A DNA stretch of 46,768 bases from assembly GCF_947255005.1 (NCBI RefSeq), contig NZ_CAMYFI010000016.1:1-46768 (forward strand), written 5' to 3'. The position numbers and the translations under genes are program-made. A model generated the notes under the pieces. The model saw nothing but the letters and a program-made list of their open reading frames with translations, had not been told where the DNA came from and ran no database searches. This stretch comes from an uncultured Tessaracoccus sp. GTDB taxonomy: Bacteria > Actinomycetota > Actinomycetes > Propionibacteriales > Propionibacteriaceae. Positions within the stretch are counted from its first letter, which is position 1, and each line of letters begins with the position of its first letter. Positions 40,432 to 46,768 of this stretch are shown one piece after another.

Positions 40432-41292
40432 ATGCACGCAGAACTTCGCAGGCTCATCGCTGAGGATGGGGCCATCGCACGCAGCCAGCACCCTGAGCTG
40501 CATAATCCCATTCGCCACGCGGTGCAAGCGGGGCAGCTCGTCCCGCTGCTTCCCGGCACCTACTCGGTGGAGCGCTCGTTTTCTACCCTCGTAGCGGCTG
40601 TCAGGCTATGGGACCCTGACGCCGTATTCACCGGCGCCACGGCAGCCAAGCTCAGTTGGTGGGATGACCTTCCGGTAGACACTGTGCAGGCCATCTCACG
40701 ACGCAGAACCACCCGCGAGGTGCCTGGGCTCCGTCTCACGCGAGGCACCGTCGAACCGTCCGTGGTGTTCGAGCACGGAGGTGTACGGTTGGTGCATCCC
40801 GCGTGGAGCGCGCTGGAGCTCACCGACGAACTGGGCGGCGAAGCCATCGACGAGGTCCTGCGCCGACGAGCCACCTCGCTGCCCGCCATGCGTTGGGCGC
40901 TCGGGCAGATGAGAGATCGGCCCGGCAATACGGAGCGACGCAGGCTCTTGCTGGAATCCAGGGATGAGCCGTGGTCTGAGCTTGAACGAGATGGCCATCG
41001 CAGGTTGCGGCGTGCGCGCCTTTCCGGGTGGAAAGGCAACTATCGCATCGTGTTGCCCAATGGCGCGGTGCGCTACGGGGACATCGTCTACGAGGGGCCT
41101 CAGCTCGTGGTGGAACTGGACTCCTGGACGCACCATTCGTCGCGCGAGGCCTTCGTCGACGACCGGAGGAAAGACGTCGAACTCACGTTGCAAGGTTGGA
41201 CGGTACTGCGGTTCACCAAAGACACCATGGACGACCTGGTGCCCTCGGTGCGCGCGGCACTGCAGATGCTGAACGCTGGCTCCGTGCGATGA
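40432..41292 (+). CDS. AbiEi-like winged-helix and DUF559 (Vsr-fold) endonuclease-like protein
   Basis: The 286-residue protein has an N-terminal winged-helix region like AbiEi_4 antitoxin-type domains (about 1-50, ELRRLIAEDGAIARSQ), a middle region (about 50-180) and a C-terminal DUF559 domain (about 185-286) of the PD-(D/E)XK/Vsr class. Candidate active-site residues are D217 (RYGDIVY) and E228/D230 (VVELDSWTHH), followed by DDRRKDVELTLQGWTVLRFT, a hallmark of the family. ATG 40432 or in-frame GTG 40426 may be used; no clear ribosome site is seen. Family-2 hairpins flank the gene on both sides, the downstream one beginning on the base after the stop codon. Targets are unknown. Confidence 0.82.
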   Translation: MHAELRRLIAEDGAIARSQHPELHNPIRHAVQAGQLVPLLPGTYSVERSFSTLVAAVRLWDPDAVFTGATAAKLSWWDDLPVDTVQAISRRRTTREVPGLRLTRGTVEPSVVFEHGGVRLVHPAWSALELTDELGGEAIDEVLRRRATSLPAMRWALGQMRDRPGNTERRRLLLESRDEPWSELERDGHRRLRRARLSGWKGNYRIVLPNGAVRYGDIVYEGPQLVVELDSWTHHSSREAFVDDRRKDVELTLQGWTVLRFTKDTMDDLVPSVRAALQMLNAGSVR

Positions 41293-41371
41293 ACTGCAAA
41301 ACTCGCCATTAGTTGAGTCTCTCCCGCGTGAGCCAAGCGTGAGCTGCTCAACTAATGGCGAGTTTTGCAGT
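41293..41371. repeat. Family-2 palindromic element, downstream of the DUF559 gene
   Basis: A perfect 25-bp inverted repeat (41293-41317 and 41347-41371, outer arm ACTGCAAAACTCGCCATTAG) encloses a 29-nt loop with GCGTGAG-ccaa-GCGTGAG (41326-41343). It begins on the base after the DUF559 stop. Compared with the upstream copy, several stem positions differ but both arms change together, so pairing is retained. Confidence 0.9.
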
Positions 41372-41425
41372 CGTGGGCTAGGGAGGGGCGAGGACGCTAA
41401 GGCCATCATGGCCACTGTGGAAAGA

Positions 41426-41438
41426 TTGATCTGATCAA
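41426..41438. promoter_or_regulatory. Palindrome TTGAT-ctg-ATCAA before the nirK-like gene
   Basis: The 13-base palindrome lies 15 bases before the ATG and just upstream of a GGAGG ribosome site. It resembles an FNR/NNR site but has three central bases instead of four, so it is only a candidate operator. Confidence 0.3.
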
Positions 41439-41453
41439 CTCCATGGAGGATCT

Positions 41454-44084
41454 ATGCACCCCGGGCAGCCCCCTTTCGACGACGCTACCCAGCCCACTCG
41501 CACGCGACGACGCCGTTTGCGCGACCAGGTAGCGTTCGCTTGGCTCTTCGCCTTGATCGTGGTGATCGTGACTCACGTGTGGGTGCCGCAGGCCACTTGG
41601 CTGATGATCCACTTGGTGTTGCTGGGCGCGTTGTCGCATTCGGTGTTGGTGTGGAGTGAGCATTTCGCCCACACGCTGCTGCGCTATACCCCGGATAACC
41701 AGGCCAAAGCCAGTCAAGCGTGGCGTATCGCACTTCTGGCCACCGGTTCCTTGCTCGTGTTCATTGGGTACCCCGCATCGTGGTGGTGGGTGCTCGTCGT
41801 AGGCGCCACGCTCGTGGCCGCAAGTATCATCTGGCATTGCGCGCATCTGGTTTACGTCGTGAAACGGGCGCTGCCTTCGAGGTTTCGGGTGGTGATCCGC
41901 TACTACGCCGCGGCTGCAGGCCTGTTCCCGGTCGGCATCACGCTCGGGGCGACCCTCGCGTTCGGCATCCCGGAGCCTTGGTTTGGGCGAGTGCTGACCG
42001 CGCACATCATGATCAACGTCGGTGGCTGGATAGGGCTTACCGTGACGGGCACACTCGTAACCTTTTGGCCGACCATGGTGCGCGCACGTATGGATGACCG
42101 CGCGCCGCGCCTGGCCGTGCAGGCGCTTCCTGTGCTCGTCGGGGCAGTGTTGCTGGGAGCGACGGGCTCACTCGCGGGGGTGCGCGAGCTGGCGGTGGCT
42201 GGACTCGTCGCCTACCTCGCAGGCTTGATGTGGTGGGGGCGGGCGTTGTTGGCACCGGTTGCGCGCAAGGGCATCCGCGAATTTGCTCCGGCGTCCGTCG
42301 GGTTGGCGCTGTGCTGGGCTTTCGTCTCGTTGTGCTGGGTGACGTGGCAGCTCGCAACCGGCGACGGGTGGGCCGCCGCGTCGGCAAGGTTTCCCCTGAT
42401 CGGCGGGGTCATTGCCGCTGGTTTCGGCGCGCAGATTCTCATTGGCGCGCTCACCTACCTCATTCCCTCGGTGATTGGTGGCGGACCTTCGGTCGTGCGC
42501 GCCGGACAATCTGTGCTGCACCGCTGGACCACCTTCCGCATCGTGGTGCCCAACGTCGCGCTCGTGCTGTGGTTGGCGCCGGTGCCGTCGTGGGTGAAAG
42601 TTGCCAGTTCCGCGGTAGGCGTCGTCACGTTGGCGCTGTCCTTGCCCATCCTGATCCGCGGCGCGTACACGAGCGTGCGCGCCGCCCGCGCCAAGCGTGC
42701 AGGCGACGAGGTTCCGGCGGCTCAGGTGCCGACGGCGTGGACAGCTCGCGGGCTCCTCGCGGCGGGCCTCACGCTCGCGTTGGCTGTGGCGGTAGGCATC
42801 GCGGTGGACCCAGGCGCCGCCGGGTTCCATAGGCAAAGCGGCGGGGAGAGCGTCGTCGCGACGGGGGAAACCACGCGGGTGGAGGTGACCGTCGAGGGTA
42901 TGCACTTCGTGCCTAGTCGGGTGGAGGTGCCGGTGGGAAATCGTCTCGTCGTGCATCTGCGCAACACGGGCGATGACGCGCACGACCTCAGGATAGGCGG
43001 AGCGCATTCCGGCAGGCTCGCGCCCGGCGAGGAAGCGGAGGTGGATGCTGGCGTGATCGGAGCCGACATCCAGGGCTACTGCACCGTCGCCGGGCACAAG
43101 CAGATGGGGATGACCTTCGACGTGGTCGCCACCGGGGTCGACACCGACGGGCAGCCAGATCACACCGTCACAGCCTCGACGGCGGTGCCGCCCGTCGCGG
43201 GGGCGACGCTGCCCTCGGCGGTGGATCCGAAGCTCCCGCCCCGCCCTGATGAACGGGTGCATCGCGCCACATTCACCGTCACCGAGGTGCCGCTCGAAGT
43301 GGCGCCGGGGCTGTGGCAGACCCGCTGGACCTTCAACGGAGCTTCCGTGGGACCGACGCTGCACGGCAAGGTGGGCGACGAGTTCGAAATCACGCTGGTG
43401 AACGAAGGGTCGATGGGCCATTCCATCGATTTCCACGCCGGCGTGCTCGCCCCCGACGAGCCGATGCGCACCATCCAGCCGGGCGAACGTCTGGTGTATC
43501 GGTTCACCGCTGAGCGCGCGGGTATCTGGATGTACCACTGCTCCACCATGCCCATGAGTACGCACATCGCGGCGGGGATGCACGGGGCGGTGGTGATCGA
43601 GCCAGACGATCTCGACCCTGTGGATCACGAGTACGTCATGGTGCAGTCCGAGCTGTACCTCGGCAACGCTGCGCGCTCCGCGGACGACGCGACGGAAATC
43701 GACGCCGACAAGTTGGCTGCGGAGAAGCCCGACCGTGTCGTGTTCAACGGCGTTGCCGATCAATACGTGCACCACCCGCTGCAAGTACGAGCAGGCGAGC
43801 GCGTGCGATTCTGGCTGCTCGACGCGGGCCCCAACCGGGCGCTGTCATTCCACGTTGTGGGAGGACAATTCGATACCGTGTGGACGGAAGGGCACTACAC
43901 CATCCGACGGGGCGAGTCCGCGGACGGTGGCACAGATGGCGGGGCCCAGGTGTTGCCGCTCCTCGCCGCTCAGGGTGGTTTCGTCGAACTCACCTTCCCG
44001 GAAGCAGGACACTACACATTCGTGAACCACATCATGCTCGACGCCGAACGCGGCGCGCGGGGCATCGTCGAGGTGACCAACTGA
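41454..44084 (+). CDS. nirK: Membrane domain, cupredoxin and NirK-type copper nitrite reductase fusion
   Basis: The 876-residue protein has three modules: an N-terminal membrane domain with about ten to twelve helices (about 26-420), a cupredoxin (about 475-560) with type 1 copper ligands H510, C543, H548 and M551, and a two-domain NirK-like reductase (about 600-876). In the reductase the type 1 site is H656, C696, H704, M709; the type 2 site is H661, H695 and H859; and the catalytic pair is D659 and H800. All required copper and catalytic residues are therefore present, supporting nitrite reduction to NO. The membrane domain (LTAHIMINVGGWIGL, GAQILIGALTYLIPSVIGGG) may pass electrons or dock a partner. 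ATG with GGAGG upstream. Confidence 0.83.
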   Translation: MHPGQPPFDDATQPTRTRRRRLRDQVAFAWLFALIVVIVTHVWVPQATWLMIHLVLLGALSHSVLVWSEHFAHTLLRYTPDNQAKASQAWRIALLATGSLLVFIGYPASWWWVLVVGATLVAASIIWHCAHLVYVVKRALPSRFRVVIRYYAAAAGLFPVGITLGATLAFGIPEPWFGRVLTAHIMINVGGWIGLTVTGTLVTFWPTMVRARMDDRAPRLAVQALPVLVGAVLLGATGSLAGVRELAVAGLVAYLAGLMWWGRALLAPVARKGIREFAPASVGLALCWAFVSLCWVTWQLATGDGWAAASARFPLIGGVIAAGFGAQILIGALTYLIPSVIGGGPSVVRAGQSVLHRWTTFRIVVPNVALVLWLAPVPSWVKVASSAVGVVTLALSLPILIRGAYTSVRAARAKRAGDEVPAAQVPTAWTARGLLAAGLTLALAVAVGIAVDPGAAGFHRQSGGESVVATGETTRVEVTVEGMHFVPSRVEVPVGNRLVVHLRNTGDDAHDLRIGGAHSGRLAPGEEAEVDAGVIGADIQGYCTVAGHKQMGMTFDVVATGVDTDGQPDHTVTASTAVPPVAGATLPSAVDPKLPPRPDERVHRATFTVTEVPLEVAPGLWQTRWTFNGASVGPTLHGKVGDEFEITLVNEGSMGHSIDFHAGVLAPDEPMRTIQPGERLVYRFTAERAGIWMYHCSTMPMSTHIAAGMHGAVVIEPDDLDPVDHEYVMVQSELYLGNAARSADDATEIDADKLAAEKPDRVVFNGVADQYVHHPLQVRAGERVRFWLLDAGPNRALSFHVVGGQFDTVWTEGHYTIRRGESADGGTDGGAQVLPLLAAQGGFVELTFPEAGHYTFVNHIMLDAERGARGIVEVTN

Positions 44085-44086
44085 GC

Positions 44087-44932
44087 TCAGTGCCCCAGGC
44101 GGGTGTCCCCGTCGGTGATGTCGTACACCGACCAGTGCTGCTGCCGAAGCCGGCGGAAGAAGCCGCGGATGATGTCGGCGACGGTACCTGGCGCGGCGAC
44201 GGTCACCTGGTGGGCGACGTCGGGCACGATGCGCATGTCCGCTCCGGGTGCCGATTCCAGCACCAGCTCGAGGTCGGCAATCGGGTGCGACTCGTCCTTC
44301 TCGCCAGAGATCAGCATGATCGGGGTGTAGAGCTTGTGGAGGTCGCCACGGAAATCATAGGTGGCGAGGCAGCGGCATAGCTGCGCGTAGGAGTAGTCGT
44401 CGGATGCCGCCAGCCCTTCCATGATGGCAGCTACCTTGCCGGGTTCCTCGGCGACGAAGTCGGGGGTGAACCAGCGATCTTGGGTGCTTGTGACAAGGCT
44501 GGCGGTGCCGTCGCGTTCGACGAGTTCCGCGCGCTCGAGCCACGTCTCCGGGGTGCCGATGGTGGCGGCGGAAGCAACGACGACGACGCCCTCCAGCAGA
44601 TCGCTGTGGTCGCGGGCGAGGTAGAGGCCGAGCGCGCCAGACAAGGAGAGCCCGGCGAAGATCGTCGCCCTATCCGGGAAGTGCTTGATGATGTCTTCGA
44701 CGGTTTCGGCCAGCGCCGTAGCTAGGGCCTCCATCGTCGGCTCCATAGCTTCGCTCCATGGCGCTCCCATGCCTTGGCCAGGCAAGTAACAGAACACCAC
44801 GACGGCGTCCTTGGCGAGGTGCCCCGCCACCTGATTCCACTGGTGTGCGGTGTCGCCGCCCAGACTGCCAGCAACGATGAGGAGGCGATCAGCGTCGGAC
44901 TCGGGGTTGTAGGTGTGCCACGTCAGTTCCAT
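44087..44932 (-). CDS. Alpha/beta hydrolase
   Basis: The 281-residue protein has the alpha/beta hydrolase fold: VAGSLGGDTAHQWN, the nucleophile elbow G94-L-S96-L-S98, a catalytic aspartate in SGEKDESHP and histidine in PDVAHQVTVAAP. It resembles 3-oxoadipate enol-lactonase-like hydrolases, but the substrate is unknown. The stop lies two bases from the nirK-like stop on the other strand. A leaderless -10 box sets the start. Confidence 0.8.
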   Translation of the reverse strand: MELTWHTYNPESDADRLLIVAGSLGGDTAHQWNQVAGHLAKDAVVVFCYLPGQGMGAPWSEAMEPTMEALATALAETVEDIIKHFPDRATIFAGLSLSGALGLYLARDHSDLLEGVVVVASAATIGTPETWLERAELVERDGTASLVTSTQDRWFTPDFVAEEPGKVAAIMEGLAASDDYSYAQLCRCLATYDFRGDLHKLYTPIMLISGEKDESHPIADLELVLESAPGADMRIVPDVAHQVTVAAPGTVADIIRGFFRRLRQQHWSVYDITDGDTRLGH

Positions 44933-44944
44933 ACCAGTAACTTA
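44933..44944 (-). promoter_or_regulatory. Leaderless -10 box of the hydrolase gene
   Basis: On the minus strand TAAGTT (44944-44939) is followed by six bases and ATG at 44932. Confidence 0.55.
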
Positions 44945-44996
44945 CCTGCACCCGGTCTGGCGGGCGCGCGAGGTGGGGAAAACGAGCGCCTCCGAC

Positions 44997-45009
44997 TAGG
45001 CTTTCTCGC
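44997..45009 (+). promoter_or_regulatory. Leaderless -10 box of the 14-residue ORF
   Basis: TAGGCT at 44997-45002 is followed by seven bases and ATG at 45010. Confidence 0.6.
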
Positions 45010-45054
45010 ATGATGAAGCTCTTGGTTGTATTGCTCGGTCGAGGTGTTGCCTGA
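45010..45054 (+). CDS. Leaderless 14-residue leader peptide (MMKLLVVLLGRGVA)
   Basis: The frame starts with ATG seven bases after the TAGGCT -10 box and ends with TGA overlapping the FKBP start (TGATG at 45052-45056). The peptide is hydrophobic, with Leu/Val clusters and an Arg-Gly ending. It is too short to fold. It may let ribosomes load on a leaderless transcript and then re-initiate at the lipoprotein gene, or control it by stalling. No family is recognised. Confidence 0.55.
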   Translation: MMKLLVVLLGRGVA

Positions 45055-45563
45055 TGCGCCGCCGCACGATGCTCTCCGTCCTCAGCGCGCTCGCCGCGGG
45101 CACCACGCTGGCCGCCTGCGGCGGTGACGCCCCCTCCGGCGACGCCTCCGAGGCTCCCTCCTCCGACGGCGCCCCCACCGAGGTGCCCGACAGCCGGAAA
45201 GCGCCCGCTATCGAAGCGCCGGAGGGTAACCCACCTGCAGAACTCAAGATTGACGATGAGATTGTGGGAGGCGGTGCCGAGGCCACGAAAGGGAGCACCC
45301 TCGAGGTGCATTACGTCGGTGCTTCCTGGAGCACGGGTGAGGTGTTCGACTCCTCCTGGAGCCGCGGCGAGCCGCTGGAGTTCCAGGTTGGCGCAAACAT
45401 GGTTATCCAGGGTTGGGATGAGGGCCTACAAGGCATGAAGGTGGGCGGGCGACGTCGCATCACCATTCCGCCTGAGATGGCGTACGGCAGTGAGGGAGTG
45501 GAGGGCGTCATCGGCCCGAATGAGACGCTGATCTTCGTCTGCGACCTGGTCGCCGTCAAGTAA
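45054..45563 (+). CDS. FKBP-type peptidyl-prolyl isomerase lipoprotein
   Basis: The 169-residue protein has a lipoprotein signal (RRRTMLSVLSALAAGTTLAAC, lipidated C22), a Ser/Asp/Pro-rich linker (about 23-60) and one FKBP domain (about 75-169). The domain has LEVHYVGASWSTGEVFDSSWSRGEPLEFQVG, VIQGWDEGLQGMKVGGRRRITIPPEMAYG and LIFVCDLVAV, so the binding-pocket Tyr, Phe, Asp and Trp equivalents are present. It assists folding of exported proteins outside the membrane. The start overlaps the leader ORF stop, and no separate ribosome site is seen, so translation appears coupled. Confidence 0.9.
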   Translation: MRRRTMLSVLSALAAGTTLAACGGDAPSGDASEAPSSDGAPTEVPDSRKAPAIEAPEGNPPAELKIDDEIVGGGAEATKGSTLEVHYVGASWSTGEVFDSSWSRGEPLEFQVGANMVIQGWDEGLQGMKVGGRRRITIPPEMAYGSEGVEGVIGPNETLIFVCDLVAVK

Positions 45564-45578
45564 GAAGCGGGCGTCGTC

Positions 45579-46097
45579 TCAGTCGAAGTGGCGAGCCCGG
45601 TAGCCGGGCATCTCTGCGAGCGTGTCTTTCGCCTGCTGAGCCATGTTGTGCTCCACGAGCACCTCGTACTTGCCTGCGACGGTTTGGCTCATCGAATCAA
45701 AATCCCGTTTGCCCTGAGTGAGCGAGTAGCCGAGACCGGCGGTGAGCACGCCCATGACGATGCCGAGTGCCAGACCCATCGTCAGCAGGGGGAGGGGGTT
45801 GTCGCCGCCGAAGACCAGCATGAGCAGTAGGCCGAGGATCATGCCGGTGGTGATGCCGGAGAATGCGCCTTGTCCAAGTACCCGCCCCCAGGTACGGCGC
45901 CCGACGACACGTTCCACGAGACGTAGATCGGTGCCCACGATGAGCACGTTCTGGACGGGGAAACCCTTGTCAGACAGGAAGTCCACCGCGGCCTGGGCAT
46001 CCTCGTAGTGGGTGAATTCCCCCAGCGATTGAGGAAATTGCAACCGAAAACGTTCTTGCATTCTGCCGCGCATGGGTCTTCCGCCGTTCACCGTCAT
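45579..46097 (-). CDS. General-stress-protein-like (YflT-type) membrane protein
   Basis: The 172-residue protein has an N-terminal soluble part like the YflT/general stress protein 17M domain (LGEFTHYEDAQAAVDFLSDKGFPVQNVLIVGTDLRLVERV, about 25-64), two membrane segments with Gly-rich turns (about 75-100 and 103-127) and a C-terminal part KYEVLVEHNMAQQAKDTLAEMPG. The function is unknown. The start at 46097 is set by a leaderless -10 box. It converges with the FKBP gene. Confidence 0.8.
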   Translation of the reverse strand: MTVNGGRPMRGRMQERFRLQFPQSLGEFTHYEDAQAAVDFLSDKGFPVQNVLIVGTDLRLVERVVGRRTWGRVLGQGAFSGITTGMILGLLLMLVFGGDNPLPLLTMGLALGIVMGVLTAGLGYSLTQGKRDFDSMSQTVAGKYEVLVEHNMAQQAKDTLAEMPGYRARHFD

Positions 46098-46109
46098 GTC
46101 TCCAGGCTA
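46098..46109 (-). promoter_or_regulatory. Leaderless -10 box of the stress-protein gene
   Basis: On the minus strand TAGCCT (46109-46104) is followed by six bases and ATG at 46097. Confidence 0.55.
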
Positions 46110-46147
46110 GCCGGTGTGGATAGAGAGCTCTGTCGCGTCGACCGCCA

Positions 46148-46228
46148 AACTGCAAAACTCGACACTAGTTTGACGCCTCATGCGTGATCTACGCGTGACG
46201 CCTCCCGCTGATGTCGAGTTTTGCAGTT
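46148..46228. repeat. Family-2 palindromic element, third copy (diverged)
   Basis: A perfect 17-bp inverted repeat (46148-46164 and 46212-46228, outer arm AACTGCAAAACTCGACA) encloses a 47-nt loop with GCGTGA-tctac-GCGTGA (46182-46198). The stem changed CTCGCC to CTCGAC in both arms. It lies between the stress-protein gene and the pepP-like gene, with no nuclease gene next to it. Confidence 0.8.
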
Positions 46229-46262
46229 CTTGTCGTGGGCACTCGTGGTGCCGGCCGGCTCA

Positions 46263-46768
46263 TCAGCCCTGCAGGCGCGCGATCCAGGCCTCGACGTCGT
46301 CCGCGGTGCGGGGGAACGCGTCGCTCAGCACCACGGGGCCGTCTTCGGTGATGAGCACGTCGTCTTCAATGCGCACCCCGATGCCGCGATACTCCTCGGG
46401 CACGAGCAGGTCGGTGGATTTGAAGTAGATGCCCGGTTCGACGGTGATGATCATCCCCGGCTGCAGGGTGCCCTCGCGGTAGTCCTCGCGCGACGCGTGC
46501 GCGCAGTCGTGCACGTCGAGCCCGAGGTGGTGCGAGGTGCCGTGCACCATCCAGCGACGGTGCTGCCCGCCCTCTTCGGACACCGATTCATCCACGCTCA
46601 CCGGCAGAATGCCCAGCTCCTCACAAAACTCTGCCACCACCCGGATCGACGCGGCGTGTACGTCCTTCCAAGGTCGCCCCGCCACGCACGCATCGATGCC
46701 GGCCTGCTGGGCACGTAGCACGGCGTCGTAGACCCGACGCTGTTCGGGCGTGAACGTACCTCCGACGG
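46263..46768 (-). CDS. Aminopeptidase P (Xaa-Pro aminopeptidase), C-terminal part
   Basis: The gene runs off the right end; 167 residues of the C-terminal pita-bread domain are visible. They include GTFTPEQRRVYDAVLRAQQAG, the metal-ligand motif HGTSHHLGLDVHD, the glutamate of ITVEPGIYF and the last ligand in VRIEDDVLIT, so the di-manganese site of M24B enzymes is conserved in the visible part. It removes N-terminal residues before proline. The N-terminal creatinase-like domain and the start lie outside the window. Confidence 0.9.
   Translation of the reverse strand, partial: VGGTFTPEQRRVYDAVLRAQQAGIDACVAGRPWKDVHAASIRVVAEFCEELGILPVSVDESVSEEGGQHRRWMVHGTSHHLGLDVHDCAHASREDYREGTLQPGMIITVEPGIYFKSTDLLVPEEYRGIGVRIEDDVLITEDGPVVLSDAFPRTADDVEAWIARLQG

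Noticed and set aside
40262..41371. Classical insertion sequence around the DUF559 gene
   Set aside because: The flanking units are each complete hairpins rather than one pair of terminal inverted repeats, no target-site duplication was seen, and the protein is not a known transposase.
41426..41438. True FNR/NNR binding site
   Set aside because: The half-sites TTGAT and ATCAA are perfect but separated by three bases, not four, so the call is kept only as a palindrome.

Overview
The window is a high-GC chromosomal segment from an actinobacterium, most likely Propionibacteriales; the genus cannot be fixed from sequence alone. The support is base composition, GTG/TTG starts, -10 boxes of the form TAnnnT placed 6-7 bases before start codons, and a gene order that mirrors a conserved actinobacterial block (in Mycobacterium the Rv1177-Rv1232 neighbourhood). 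That block runs here as fdxA-dapC, lysozyme-like gene-dapD, dapE, LOG-family gene, DivIVA-domain gene, DUF3117 gene, glgM/glgC, O-methyltransferase, dapA, sigE, anti-sigma gene, tatB, mrp, DUF1003 gene and an MgtE-N/CBS gene. No tRNA, rRNA, prophage, CRISPR array or classical insertion sequence was seen.

Left third (1-20600): a deaminase; an ABC exporter divergent from a NarL-type two-component pair; a MOSC-domain gene bracketed by two related hairpin repeats; a GT-C-like membrane protein; fumC; a Tat-exported DUF4185 protein; a DUF4298 protein; a lipoprotein and a P-loop kinase; a beta-CASP RNase-like protein; a SIMPL-domain protein; a hexose-6-phosphate mutarotase; a phosphoribosyltransferase coupled to a TIMP-like secreted protein; transketolase; and an M20 amidohydrolase/AbgT transporter pair.

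Middle (20600-40200): sppA, a VanW-type cell-wall protein and the conserved block. It supplies four diaminopimelate/lysine genes (dapA, dapC, dapD, dapE), the glycogen/maltose-1-phosphate pair glgM/glgC, the envelope-stress sigma factor with a membrane anti-sigma factor that appears fused to an RseB-like domain, Tat export and Fe-S assembly.

Right end (40200-46768): an accessory-looking stretch with an AbiEi-like/DUF559 nuclease gene placed exactly between two perfect 25-bp-stem hairpins of one family, a large membrane/cupredoxin/NirK fusion, a hydrolase, an FKBP lipoprotein preceded by a leaderless mini-ORF, a stress-type membrane protein and a truncated aminopeptidase P gene.

The most interesting signal is a class of roughly 75-90-nt palindromic elements (17-25-bp stems, 29-47-nt loops) in three sequence families. 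One family brackets a Vsr-fold DUF559 nuclease gene in the way REP sequences bracket RAYT transposases, and loops of two families carry a 6-7-bp direct repeat with a 10-11-bp period. I propose a nuclease-associated palindromic repeat system. A second pattern is pervasive leaderless transcription, including two leaderless mini-ORFs that overlap the start of the next gene.
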